Of a DNA stretch of 10,802 bases, positions 1 through 4,873 are shown one piece after another. Source of the stretch: CAIPSZ01 sp038065015 (lineage in GTDB: Bacteria > Patescibacteriota > Patescibacteriia > PEXW01); the NCBI GenBank assembly GCA_038065015.1, contig JBBTRU010000043.1, forward strand, positions 1-10,802, given 5' to 3'. The translations under genes were made by a program, and so were the position numbers. Each line of letters opens with the position of its first letter. Within the stretch, counting starts at the first letter, position 1. The notes under the pieces are model-generated. The model had not been told where the DNA came from, searched no databases, and saw only the letters and a program-made list of their open reading frames with translations.

Positions 1-713
1 AGTTGAACTTTCGGGATGAAGTATTTGGCGTAACCAAAGATTTTTCACTCTATAAAGAAGCGACCTGTGAAAAATGCGACGGCAATGGCGCCGAGCCGGG
101 GGCAAAAGTGACAACTTGCAGTACTTGCAAAGGCAGCGGCCAGGTGCAGCGCGTAGTCAATTCTATTTTTGGCCAGGTGGCGCAGGCGGTGGTGTGCAGC
201 ACGTGTGATGGGCAGGGGAGTATTCCTAGCCAGAAGTGCAAGACCTGCGGCGGCGACGGCAAACTCAAGCGGGATACAAATATTAAGGTGAACGTCCCGG
301 CCGGCATTGACGACGGTGAAACCCTGCGTTTGCAAAATCAGGGCGAAGCCGGCGAGCGCGGCGCTGGAGCCGGCGACCTCTACCTCCGCATTCGCATTAC
401 CCCCGACGTCCGGTACAAGCGCAAAGGCGCAGATATTCTCTCGGAAGTCCACCTTGGCATTGCCAGTGCTGCTCTGGGTACGAAAGTGGAAGTGGAAACC
501 CTGGATGGCCTCGTGTCGGTGAAAATCCCGGCTGGCACGCAGTCGGGTAAAGTCTTCCGGCTCGGCGACAAGGGCGTGCCGCACCTACGCAAGCGCGGCC
601 GGGGCGATCATTTGGTCACTGTCGTCGTCGACACGCCGCGTAAAATTTCGGGCGAGCGCAAAAAACTCCTTAAGAAACTTGCCGAGCTGGAAGGGGAGAC
701 AGTCGAAGAGTAA
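1..713 (+). CDS. dnaJ: Chaperone protein DnaJ (Hsp40), 5'-truncated by window edge
   Basis: DnaJ stimulates DnaK ATP hydrolysis and delivers unfolded clients to it in the cytoplasm. The visible frame begins with the codon at position 3. That TTG is read as an internal Leu, because the J domain and the Gly/Phe-rich linker must lie before the window. Counting from that codon, four complete CxxCxGxG zinc-finger repeats appear at residues 22-29, 39-46, 65-72 and 79-86, forming the two zinc sites. They are followed by the C-terminal beta-sandwich client-binding domains, with typical phrases such as VPAGIDDGETLRL and KIPAGTQSGKVFRLGDKG. The Lys-rich C-terminal tail (about residues 212-236) is normal for the family. 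The gene ends in TAA at 711-713 and is followed within 90 bp by a good intrinsic terminator. All zinc ligands are intact, so this looks like a functional type I DnaJ. The paralogue CbpA lacks the zinc fingers and is excluded. Confidence 0.95.
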   Translation, partial: LNFRDEVFGVTKDFSLYKEATCEKCDGNGAEPGAKVTTCSTCKGSGQVQRVVNSIFGQVAQAVVCSTCDGQGSIPSQKCKTCGGDGKLKRDTNIKVNVPAGIDDGETLRLQNQGEAGERGAGAGDLYLRIRITPDVRYKRKGADILSEVHLGIASAALGTKVEVETLDGLVSVKIPAGTQSGKVFRLGDKGVPHLRKRGRGDHLVTVVVDTPRKISGERKKLLKKLAELEGETVEE

Positions 714-725
714 ACCTGGTATAAT
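696..725 (+). promoter_or_regulatory. Promoter with extended -10, immediately after dnaJ
   Basis: The -10 is a perfect TATAAT at 720-725 preceded by TGG (extended -10). A partial -35, GAGACA at 696-701, lies 18 bp upstream. The predicted start of transcription is near 732. No gene follows on this strand, only the hairpins of the next entries. The same TGGTATAAT string precedes the gene at 2635, which supports it being a real promoter motif in this genome. Confidence 0.5.
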
Positions 726-731
726 TTTTGT

Positions 732-800
732 GCTCTCCCAAGCACCGTTGGGAAGTACCATCAAAAGCGGCACTTGTTTGGAAATCAAGGCCGCTTTTTT
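732..800 (+). ncRNA. Candidate small RNA of about 70 nt between dnaJ and its terminator
   Basis: A consensus-like promoter (TATAAT 720-725) and a strong terminator (763-800) frame about 70 nt with no ORF. The candidate transcript would fold into a first hairpin, TCCCAA / TTGGGA around a 6-nt loop (735-752), followed by the terminator hairpin. That matches the general layout of short regulatory RNAs. I recognise no known family such as 6S, SRP or tmRNA. The alternative is that the -10 is fortuitous or decayed, and that this is simply the dnaJ 3' UTR and terminator. Confidence 0.3.
763..800 (+). terminator. Intrinsic terminator downstream of dnaJ
   Basis: The stem AAAGCGGC plus CTTG pairs with CAAG plus GCCGCTTT, with one bulged A and a 9-nt loop. 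It runs directly into a T6 tract ending at 800. It ends the dnaJ transcript and would also end the candidate small RNA starting near 732. Confidence 0.85.
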
Positions 801-803
801 CTA

Positions 804-838
804 TAAAAAAACACCCACAACATTGCTGTTGGGGGTGT
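804..838 (-). terminator. Intrinsic terminator of the Nudix operon (minus strand)
   Basis: Read on the minus strand, ACACCCCCAACA (838-827) pairs with TGTTGTGGGTGT (822-811) with one mismatch around a GCAA loop. A run of seven Ts (811-805) follows. It lies 19 bp past the Nudix stop codon. Together with the plus-strand terminator at 763-800 it forms a back-to-back pair that insulates the convergent dnaJ and Nudix transcripts. Confidence 0.8.
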
Positions 839-856
839 GTTGGAAAGTTCAAGGTG

Positions 857-1462
857 CTAACTTATTGATAGTCGGCCGAGATCCTGCAGTGCCAGGTAGG
901 TAACACTTACCGAACATTCTTCGTTTGTTTCGCCGCTATTGATAAGCTTGAGCCATTCGGGCAAAGAAATAAGTACCATTTTGAGGTATTCATTCTGATC
1001 AAGTTTTGATGGCCCAGGATTTATGGGCAGCTTAGGAATACCTAGGAACGGATAGAATCGAGTAGTCAAGTTGCGGGATGCAATGGGCAGACCGTTAAGG
1101 CCGGCCAACGGAACGACCTTTTCTAATAGTATGCCGGACTCTTCTTCGAATTCTCGCTTCGCGCAGGCATCCATAGAGCCGTGATCAATTTTGCTAGGCA
1201 CTCCTGACGGCGGCACAAGCGTTATTTCTTCAGCTCCGTGCTTCCATTCAGCGACAATTACAACGTAGTCATCGGGTAGCAAGCAGAAAGTTGTTGCCCA
1301 ATTTTTTGTTCTTGTACGAAAGCCAGCAAAGTCGCCTCCATCCGGCTTGTTGAGCTGCACCACTTCAATAGGTGGTACGAATCGAAGATCCGCCCGTTCC
1401 GTTTCCGAGAGTTCACCACAAGCGTACTCAGCGAAACTCATCAGTTCTTTTTTTGTGTTCAT
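857..1462 (-). CDS. Nudix hydrolase family protein (ADP-ribose/nucleotide-sugar pyrophosphatase-like)
   Basis: Nudix enzymes hydrolyse nucleoside diphosphates linked to another moiety, and the substrate here is unknown. The 201-aa protein carries the catalytic core REFEEESG (residues 103-110), the REUxEExG half of the Nudix box. It is preceded by a beta-rich stretch (residues 55-87, VVIVAEWKHG, then LVPPSG) as expected for the fold. The first half of the box is unusual: the Glu that should sit eight residues before the Arg is Gly95, and the leading Gly87 is two residues too far away. Metal-binding Glu residues of the helix are kept, so activity is still possible. The ATG at 1462-1460 overlaps the TGA of a 28-codon ORF, which suggests coupled translation, since the gene's own SD is weak. 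It is the last gene of the phosphatase operon and is terminated at 804-838. Sampled lines of the gene are about 37-42% G+C, below the neighbouring genes, hinting at later acquisition. Confidence 0.75.
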   Translation of the reverse strand: MNTKKELMSFAEYACGELSETERADLRFVPPIEVVQLNKPDGGDFAGFRTRTKNWATTFCLLPDDYVVIVAEWKHGAEEITLVPPSGVPSKIDHGSMDACAKREFEEESGILLEKVVPLAGLNGLPIASRNLTTRFYPFLGIPKLPINPGPSKLDQNEYLKMVLISLPEWLKLINSGETNEECSVSVTYLALQDLGRLSIS

Positions 1463-1545
1463 GAAACAAGACCTACACTGTTCAAGTATACCCAGATGCT
1501 TTCAGCTGTCACCACGGGTAAGCCATATTTCGTTTCGTACTTCAC
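1459..1545 (-). CDS. Small 28-codon ORF, possible translational coupler upstream of the Nudix gene
   Basis: A strong SD, AGGAGG (1557-1552), stands 6 nt before a GTG start (1545-1543). The frame runs 28 codons to a TGA (1461-1459) that overlaps the ATG of the Nudix gene in an ATGA arrangement. The peptide begins MKYETKYGLPVVTAES, is not obviously hydrophobic, and resembles no family I can name with confidence. The SD lies about 20 bp after the phosphatase stop, so the order phosphatase, small ORF, Nudix is a tight operon. The likely role is delivery of ribosomes to the Nudix start, which has only a weak SD of its own. A remnant of a degraded gene or a small functional protein are alternatives. 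Confidence 0.5.
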   Translation of the reverse strand: MKYETKYGLPVVTAESIWVYLNSVGLVS

Positions 1546-1574
1546 GTATTTCCTCCTGCGACATGCGTCGCCTA

Positions 1575-2363
1575 TTAGTGTTTGTAGATGTTCAGTATTG
1601 TATCCATGATTTCTTGGTTCCGTGCCGCAATGGCCGGAACACGTTTCTGCGAGAAGTCTAATGGCTTCCCGTCGAAGTTGCAGACCACAGCACCGGCTTC
1701 TTGCAAAATGCAAGCAGCTGCTGCCCAGTCGTACGGCGTGGCGCCCGGGTGGACGTACGCGTCGAGTTTGCCCTCCATTATTAGACGGCAGGCCCAGGTA
1801 ACGCACGCGAACGTTAAGACGTAGCGCGTGGCTTTGACGAGTGGTAGGTAGTAATCACGTACCTGCAGCTCACGATCCATTCCTAACGAGTAGTCAAAGC
1901 CGACCACTAGGTTATGGATGAGCTTCGGTTCAACCGGAGAAATTTTTCGGCTTACAAATTCTCCACTCTCTGCGTAAAGCATGCAGCTATTCGCAGGGTA
2001 GAAGATGACCCCGTGGGTTGGAGTGCCATTTTGGACAAGACCGATGGATACCGAATATGTTTCCAGGCCAGCGGAAAAAGGAATCGTCCCATCGAGCGGG
2101 TCGATGTAGAAAATACCTTTTGTTCCTGGCCGTTCGGCACCTTCTTCACCGGCAAAACCGAACTCCGGGAGAGCCTGCAGTATTGAGGTAATACATTGTT
2201 CCGACGTAGTGTCGGCAAGAGTAACAATGTTTCGCGGGTCGCCTTTCTTGGTGCCCACGTGCAAATGCGTACGATCAATACTGCGAATTAGTGTACCTGA
2301 CTTTTGAGCGGCTTCTTGCATGATGATTCTCACCATTACCGCCGCGTCAGATTCATTGGACAT
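1575..2363 (-). CDS. Inositol monophosphatase family protein (Mg-dependent sugar/nucleotide phosphatase)
   Basis: This family removes phosphate from inositol phosphate, histidinol phosphate, fructose 1,6-bisphosphate or 3'-phosphoadenosine phosphates using Mg2+, and the sequence does not settle the substrate. From the ATG at 2363 the protein is 262 aa, a normal length. Metal-site motifs are present in order: LAD at 49-51, GEE at 72-74, DPLDGT at 88-93 and YDWAAA at 211-216, followed by QEAGAVV. The usual TNF after DGT is IPF here. I chose ATG 2363 over an in-frame TTG at 2408 because GTGAGG lies 6 nt before the ATG, while the TTG falls only about 13 nt after the predicted transcription start. 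It is the first gene of an operon with a 28-codon ORF and a Nudix hydrolase. A phosphatase next to a pyrophosphatase suggests nucleotide or sugar-nucleotide turnover. Confidence 0.88.
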   Translation of the reverse strand: MSNESDAAVMVRIIMQEAAQKSGTLIRSIDRTHLHVGTKKGDPRNIVTLADTTSEQCITSILQALPEFGFAGEEGAERPGTKGIFYIDPLDGTIPFSAGLETYSVSIGLVQNGTPTHGVIFYPANSCMLYAESGEFVSRKISPVEPKLIHNLVVGFDYSLGMDRELQVRDYYLPLVKATRYVLTFACVTWACRLIMEGKLDAYVHPGATPYDWAAAACILQEAGAVVCNFDGKPLDFSQKRVPAIAARNQEIMDTILNIYKH

Positions 2364-2427
2364 ACTTTTCCTCACTACGACTACTGTCGTTGTTTTTCGA
2401 GTTTTCAAATTGCATTACTAACCCGAA

Positions 2428-2456
2428 AGACTAGCCTATTCTTTGGGTTTTGTCAA
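2428..2456 (-). promoter_or_regulatory. Promoter of the phosphatase-Nudix operon
   Basis: On the minus strand a perfect -35, TTGACA (2456-2451), is followed after exactly 17 bp by the -10 TAGTCT (2433-2428). The predicted start is near 2421, giving a leader of about 58 nt to the ATG at 2363. The -10 is a weak match and lacks the TGn extension found at the other promoters of this window, so it relies more on its -35. Confidence 0.65.
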
Positions 2457-2484
2457 CCCTGGGGTAAATGTATTCACTGAGATG

Positions 2485-2554
2485 GGTAGCCTGGGTCCCC
2501 CGCCTGCCTTCGCCAAGCGCCAGGCAATGGCGGGCAGGCTTGACCCAGGCTACC
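2485..2554. repeat. Long palindromic intergenic element (70 bp)
   Basis: Outer arms GGTAGCCTGGGTC (2485-2497) and GACCCAGGCTACC (2542-2554) are perfect 13-bp inverted copies. Inside them, after a small asymmetric internal loop, GCCTGCC pairs with GGCAGGC, leaving a G+C-rich core (TTCGCCAAGCGCCAGGCAATG). It is non-coding and sits between divergent genes, so it is not a simple terminator. It looks like a dispersed palindromic element. The last bases of the window (10781-10802) resemble its core on the other strand. Confidence 0.7.
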
Positions 2555-2556
2555 TT

Positions 2557-2582
2557 TAGGCGCGGTCAAGGGACCGCGCCTA
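2557..2582. repeat. Perfect 11-bp inverted repeat adjacent to the 70-bp palindrome
   Basis: TAGGCGCGGTC (2557-2567) and GACCGCGCCTA (2572-2582) are perfect inverted copies around a 4-nt loop (AAGG). There is no T tract on either side, so it is not a standard terminator. It lies 2 bp from the 70-bp palindrome and about 20 bp before the -10 of the membrane-protein gene, where the -35 would be. A cruciform or bound protein here could influence that promoter. Confidence 0.75.
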
Positions 2583-2598
2583 CCCTTCTGCAAAATAG

Positions 2599-2607
2599 TG
2601 GTATAAT
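2599..2607 (+). promoter_or_regulatory. Extended -10 promoter of the five-helix membrane protein
   Basis: TGGTATAAT (TATAAT at 2602-2607) is a perfect extended -10. No convincing -35 is seen, because that region is occupied by the inverted repeat. The predicted start is near 2614, giving a leader of about 20 nt without an SD. Confidence 0.6.
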
Positions 2608-2634
2608 AATCACGTTCCAAACAAACGTACAACC

Positions 2635-3201
2635 ATGGATCTGACTTCTGTCGGCGCATCAGCACAAAGCTTCTGGGCAGGCATTAACTGGGCTCAACCC
2701 AGCTGGGACTTGTTCATCATCATGTTCTTCGTCATTGCCGCCTTTTTGTACGGCCTGTCGCTCGGTCGGGATAGGATTATCGTCATCATGGTGTCTATTT
2801 ACATGGCCTTGGCCATTGTGAATAGCGCGCCATTCCTTGGTAACGTCACTACCATTACCATAAATGCCCCTGTCGCCATTAAGATTGGCGTGTTTTTGGG
2901 CATCTTCGTCCTGCTCTTCTTTTTCCTCTCGCGGTCAGCCTTGCTCCGCACCATTGCCTCGTCGGATGATAAGGGGAAGTGGTATCAGGTGCTGCTCTAT
3001 TCCATTCTGCATGTGGGCCTGCTGGTGAGCGTGACGCTCAACTACTTGCCCAAGGATGCCGTGGAAAAGCTCGCGCCCCTTACCAAGTGGATTTTTGCCA
3101 CGCCCAACGCGCGTTTTGGCTGGATAATCGCACCAATAGTCGCCATGATTCTCTTCGGCGGCGCGGCCAAGGAAAAGAAGAAGTTTAAGTACGAAGTATG
3201 A
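2635..3201 (+). CDS. Hypothetical five-helix integral membrane protein
   Basis: I do not recognise this 188-aa protein. It is mostly hydrophobic, with likely membrane helices at about residues 25-43, 47-65, 82-99, 117-136 and 161-177. A short hydrophilic loop rich in Asp, Lys and Ser (residues 107-116) lies between helices 3 and 4. The tail (179-188) is strongly basic, AKEKKKFKYE, which by the positive-inside rule puts the C-terminus in the cytoplasm. No catalytic or transport motif is apparent. The ATG follows a roughly 20-nt leader with no SD, behind an extended -10. The body of the gene has normal coding character and no competing frame, so it is very likely real. A structural or assembly role in the membrane is possible but unsupported. 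Confidence 0.8.
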   Translation: MDLTSVGASAQSFWAGINWAQPSWDLFIIMFFVIAAFLYGLSLGRDRIIVIMVSIYMALAIVNSAPFLGNVTTITINAPVAIKIGVFLGIFVLLFFFLSRSALLRTIASSDDKGKWYQVLLYSILHVGLLVSVTLNYLPKDAVEKLAPLTKWIFATPNARFGWIIAPIVAMILFGGAAKEKKKFKYEV

Positions 3202-3219
3202 CCACCCCGGCCTTCGGCC

Positions 3220-3288
3220 ACCCCTCCTCCGAGAGGAGGGGATTTTAGAATTATCCTCCCCTCTCGGAGGGGAGGATTAAGGAGGGGT
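3220..3288. repeat. Compound G/C-purine palindrome between the membrane gene and cysS
   Basis: Outer arms ACCCCTCC (3220-3227) and GGAGGGGT (3281-3288) enclose two further hairpins. One is CCCCTCCTC / GAGGAGGGG (3221-3241). The other is TCCTCCCCT (3254-3262) with AGGGGAGGA (3268-3276). The two inner hairpins are imperfect inverted copies of each other, so the element can fold in several ways. It may help end the upstream transcript, but no T tract follows. A similar CCCTCTCC/GGGAGAGG element recurs at 7611-7656. Confidence 0.7.
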
Positions 3289-3294
3289 CGGATT

Positions 3295-3303
3295 TGCTAC
3301 ACT
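3295..3303 (+). promoter_or_regulatory. Extended -10 of cysS predicting a leaderless mRNA
   Basis: TGCTACACT (TACACT at 3298-3303) ends 6 bp before the cysS ATG at 3310. Transcription would therefore start on or next to the A of the start codon. The -35 region (GATTAA, 3275-3280) is a poor match. No SD is present upstream of the ATG, consistent with leaderless translation. Confidence 0.5.
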
Positions 3304-3309
3304 ATACAC

Positions 3310-4686
3310 ATGCTCAAGCTCTTCAACACCCTCTCCCGCAAGGTTCAGGAATTCAAACCCATCCACCCGCCCAAGGTGGGGTTCTACGCCTGCGGGCCGA
3401 CGGTGTATGACCGGGCGCACATTGGCAACCATCGGGCATACATTTTTGACGACATTTTGCACCGCGCCTTGCAACACGAAGCTTTCGACGTGCAGCTTGT
3501 CATGAACATCACCGATGTCGGGCACTTAGTTTCTGACGCTGATGAAGGCGAGGATAAGTTGGAAAAAGGTGCGAAGCGGGAAAAACTATCCGTTTGGGAT
3601 GTGGCCGAGAAGTACACGAAGCTTTTCAAAGCCGACCTTAAAGAACTGAACGTCATCGAACCAGACCAATGGTTGAAGGCCACGGATAATATTGGTGAGC
3701 AAATTGCGCTTATTAAAAAACTTGAAGACAAAGCACTCACGTACACAACGTCGGATGGCGTTTACTACGACACCAGCAAGTTTCCAAACTACGGCAAGCT
3801 TGCCCGGTTGAATTTGGAAGGCCAAAAAGAGGGCGCACGGGTAGAAGCAAACAAAGAAAAGCGAAATCCCACAGACTTTGCGCTGTGGAAGTTCTCACCG
3901 AAAGGGGAGCAGCGGCAAATGGAATGGGAGAGCCCGTGGGGCAAAGGTTTTCCGGGCTGGCACATTGAGTGCTCGGCCATGAGTATGAAAGCCCTTGGGG
4001 AAAGTTTCGATTTACATACTGGCGGTTTCGACCACATCCCTGTGCACCACACCAATGAGATTGCCCAAAGCGAAGGCGCCACAGGCAAACCCTTCGTAAA
4101 GTACTGGGTGCATAATGAATTCTTGCTAGTTGATGGCGGAAAAATGGCCAAGTCGCTGGGGAATGCGTACACCTTGGATGAGCTTCGAGAGAAAGGTTTC
4201 TCACCGTTAGCCTTCCGCTACTACTGCCTAGGGGCGCACTACCGCAGCAAGCTCAATTTTACCTGGGAAGGCTTGCAAGCTAGCCAGACGGCTTTGGATG
4301 ATCTCCTCGCACGGGTTGCTGCCATGGCCGACACCCCGAAGATTGGCTGCGCAGAATTTGAGCAGAAGTTTTTTGAAGCTGTAGACAATGATTTGAATAC
4401 CCCGCAAGCTTTGGCTGTGGTCTGGGGTTTGCTGAAAAGTGACTACCCGGACCACGCGAAGAAAGCCTCGTTGCTTAAAATGGATGCTGTATTGGGCCTG
4501 GGGCTTGCCGAAGCGAAGGCAGAAGTTATTACTATACCCAAAAAAGTGCAAGCCTTGGTTGATGCACGTGAGGCAGCGCGGAAGGCAAAGGACTGGAAGC
4601 AGTCGGACGAGCTAAGGAAAGAAATTGAAGCTTCGGGTTTTTCGGTGCGCGATACGGACAAAGGACAAATAGTAGGGCAGAAGTAG
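3310..4686 (+). CDS. cysS: Cysteine--tRNA ligase (cysteinyl-tRNA synthetase)
   Basis: This enzyme charges tRNA-Cys with cysteine in the cytoplasm using ATP. The 458-aa length is normal. The class I signature HIGN is at residues 37-40 and the KMSKS loop reads KMAKS at 278-282. The four zinc ligands that select cysteine are visible: Cys28 (in ACGPTVYD), Cys221 (in GWHIECSAMS), His246 and Glu250 (in HHTNE). The C-terminal half has the expected anticodon-binding helical bundle and a final KDWKQSDELRKE segment. The start MLKLFNTLSRKVQEF matches the family N-terminus, so the ATG at 3310 is right even though it lacks an SD. Its promoter lies so close that the mRNA is probably leaderless. The gene ends TAG then TAA (4684-4689). 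It is a housekeeping gene with no evident functional link to either neighbour. Confidence 0.97.
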   Translation: MLKLFNTLSRKVQEFKPIHPPKVGFYACGPTVYDRAHIGNHRAYIFDDILHRALQHEAFDVQLVMNITDVGHLVSDADEGEDKLEKGAKREKLSVWDVAEKYTKLFKADLKELNVIEPDQWLKATDNIGEQIALIKKLEDKALTYTTSDGVYYDTSKFPNYGKLARLNLEGQKEGARVEANKEKRNPTDFALWKFSPKGEQRQMEWESPWGKGFPGWHIECSAMSMKALGESFDLHTGGFDHIPVHHTNEIAQSEGATGKPFVKYWVHNEFLLVDGGKMAKSLGNAYTLDELREKGFSPLAFRYYCLGAHYRSKLNFTWEGLQASQTALDDLLARVAAMADTPKIGCAEFEQKFFEAVDNDLNTPQALAVVWGLLKSDYPDHAKKASLLKMDAVLGLGLAEAKAEVITIPKKVQALVDAREAARKAKDWKQSDELRKEIEASGFSVRDTDKGQIVGQK

Positions 4687-4698
4687 TAACTTTTTTCA

Positions 4699-4779
4699 TT
4701 GTCATCCCGAGGTACACCGAGGGATCTCGCATTTGTTGTTGTGATCTGCGAGATTCCTCCCTACTGGTCGGAATGACAA
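4699..4779. repeat. Imperfect palindromic repeat (TTGTCATCCCGA type) after cysS
   Basis: TTGTCATCCCGA (4699-4710) is mirrored with one mismatch by TCGGAATGACAA (4768-4779). Inside, GAGGGATCTCGCA is mirrored by TGCGAGATTCCTC, giving a long imperfect stem. This resembles the GTCATCCCGAG...CTCGGAATGAC palindromes scattered in many bacterial intergenic regions. As RNA it would be a large hairpin that could stabilise or end the cysS transcript. Confidence 0.75.
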
Positions 4780-4791
4780 GAGGGCCGAAGC

Positions 4792-4820
4792 TTTACAAGT
4801 GGCTCGAATTGTGCTACAAT
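4792..4820 (+). promoter_or_regulatory. Strong promoter of the Cys-bracketed repeat protein
   Basis: The -35 TTTACA (4792-4797) has one mismatch to consensus. A 17-bp spacer and the extended -10 TGCTACAAT (TACAAT at 4815-4820) follow. The predicted start is near 4827, giving a leader of about 47 nt. The leader contains the palindrome at 4832-4847 and no SD near the ATG at 4874. Confidence 0.75.
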
Positions 4821-4831
4821 AGTGTTAGTTA

Positions 4832-4847
4832 CCTAGGAATTCCTAGG
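4832..4847. promoter_or_regulatory. 16-bp perfect palindrome, candidate operator
   Basis: CCTAGGAATTCCTAGG is fully self-complementary with no loop, which fits a dimeric DNA-binding protein better than an RNA hairpin. It begins about 5 bp after the predicted transcription start, so a bound repressor would block initiation or early elongation of the repeat-protein gene. No regulator gene is in the window. Confidence 0.5.
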
Positions 4848-4873
4848 AAATTCACACTAAAATCAATACGCAT

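Noticed and set aside
45..584. Long minus-strand ORF opposite dnaJ (179 codons)
   Set aside because: It lies wholly over the conserved zinc-finger and client-binding coding sequence, has no SD or promoter, and its composition is that of an antisense shadow.
1459..1545. Reading the 28-codon ORF as the true N-terminus of the Nudix protein through a frameshift
   Set aside because: The Nudix protein starts well with its own ATG, and the ATGA overlap is a common coupling arrangement. A frameshift need not be invoked.
2364..2408. Upstream TTG start for the phosphatase
   Set aside because: The ATG at 2363 has GTGAGG at good spacing and matches the family N-terminus. The TTG falls about 13 nt after the predicted transcription start and would add a Thr/Val-rich tail not expected in the family.
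3737..4204. Minus-strand ORF opposite cysS (155 codons)
   Set aside because: It is antisense to the catalytic core of CysRS, is rich in Arg, Pro, Cys and Trp, and has no ribosome site.
2635..4686. Recoding of TGA as Gly or Trp (as in some CPR lineages)
   Set aside because: TGA serves as a stop at 3199-3201 and 1461-1459, and no conserved Gly or Trp in the recognised proteins is encoded by TGA.
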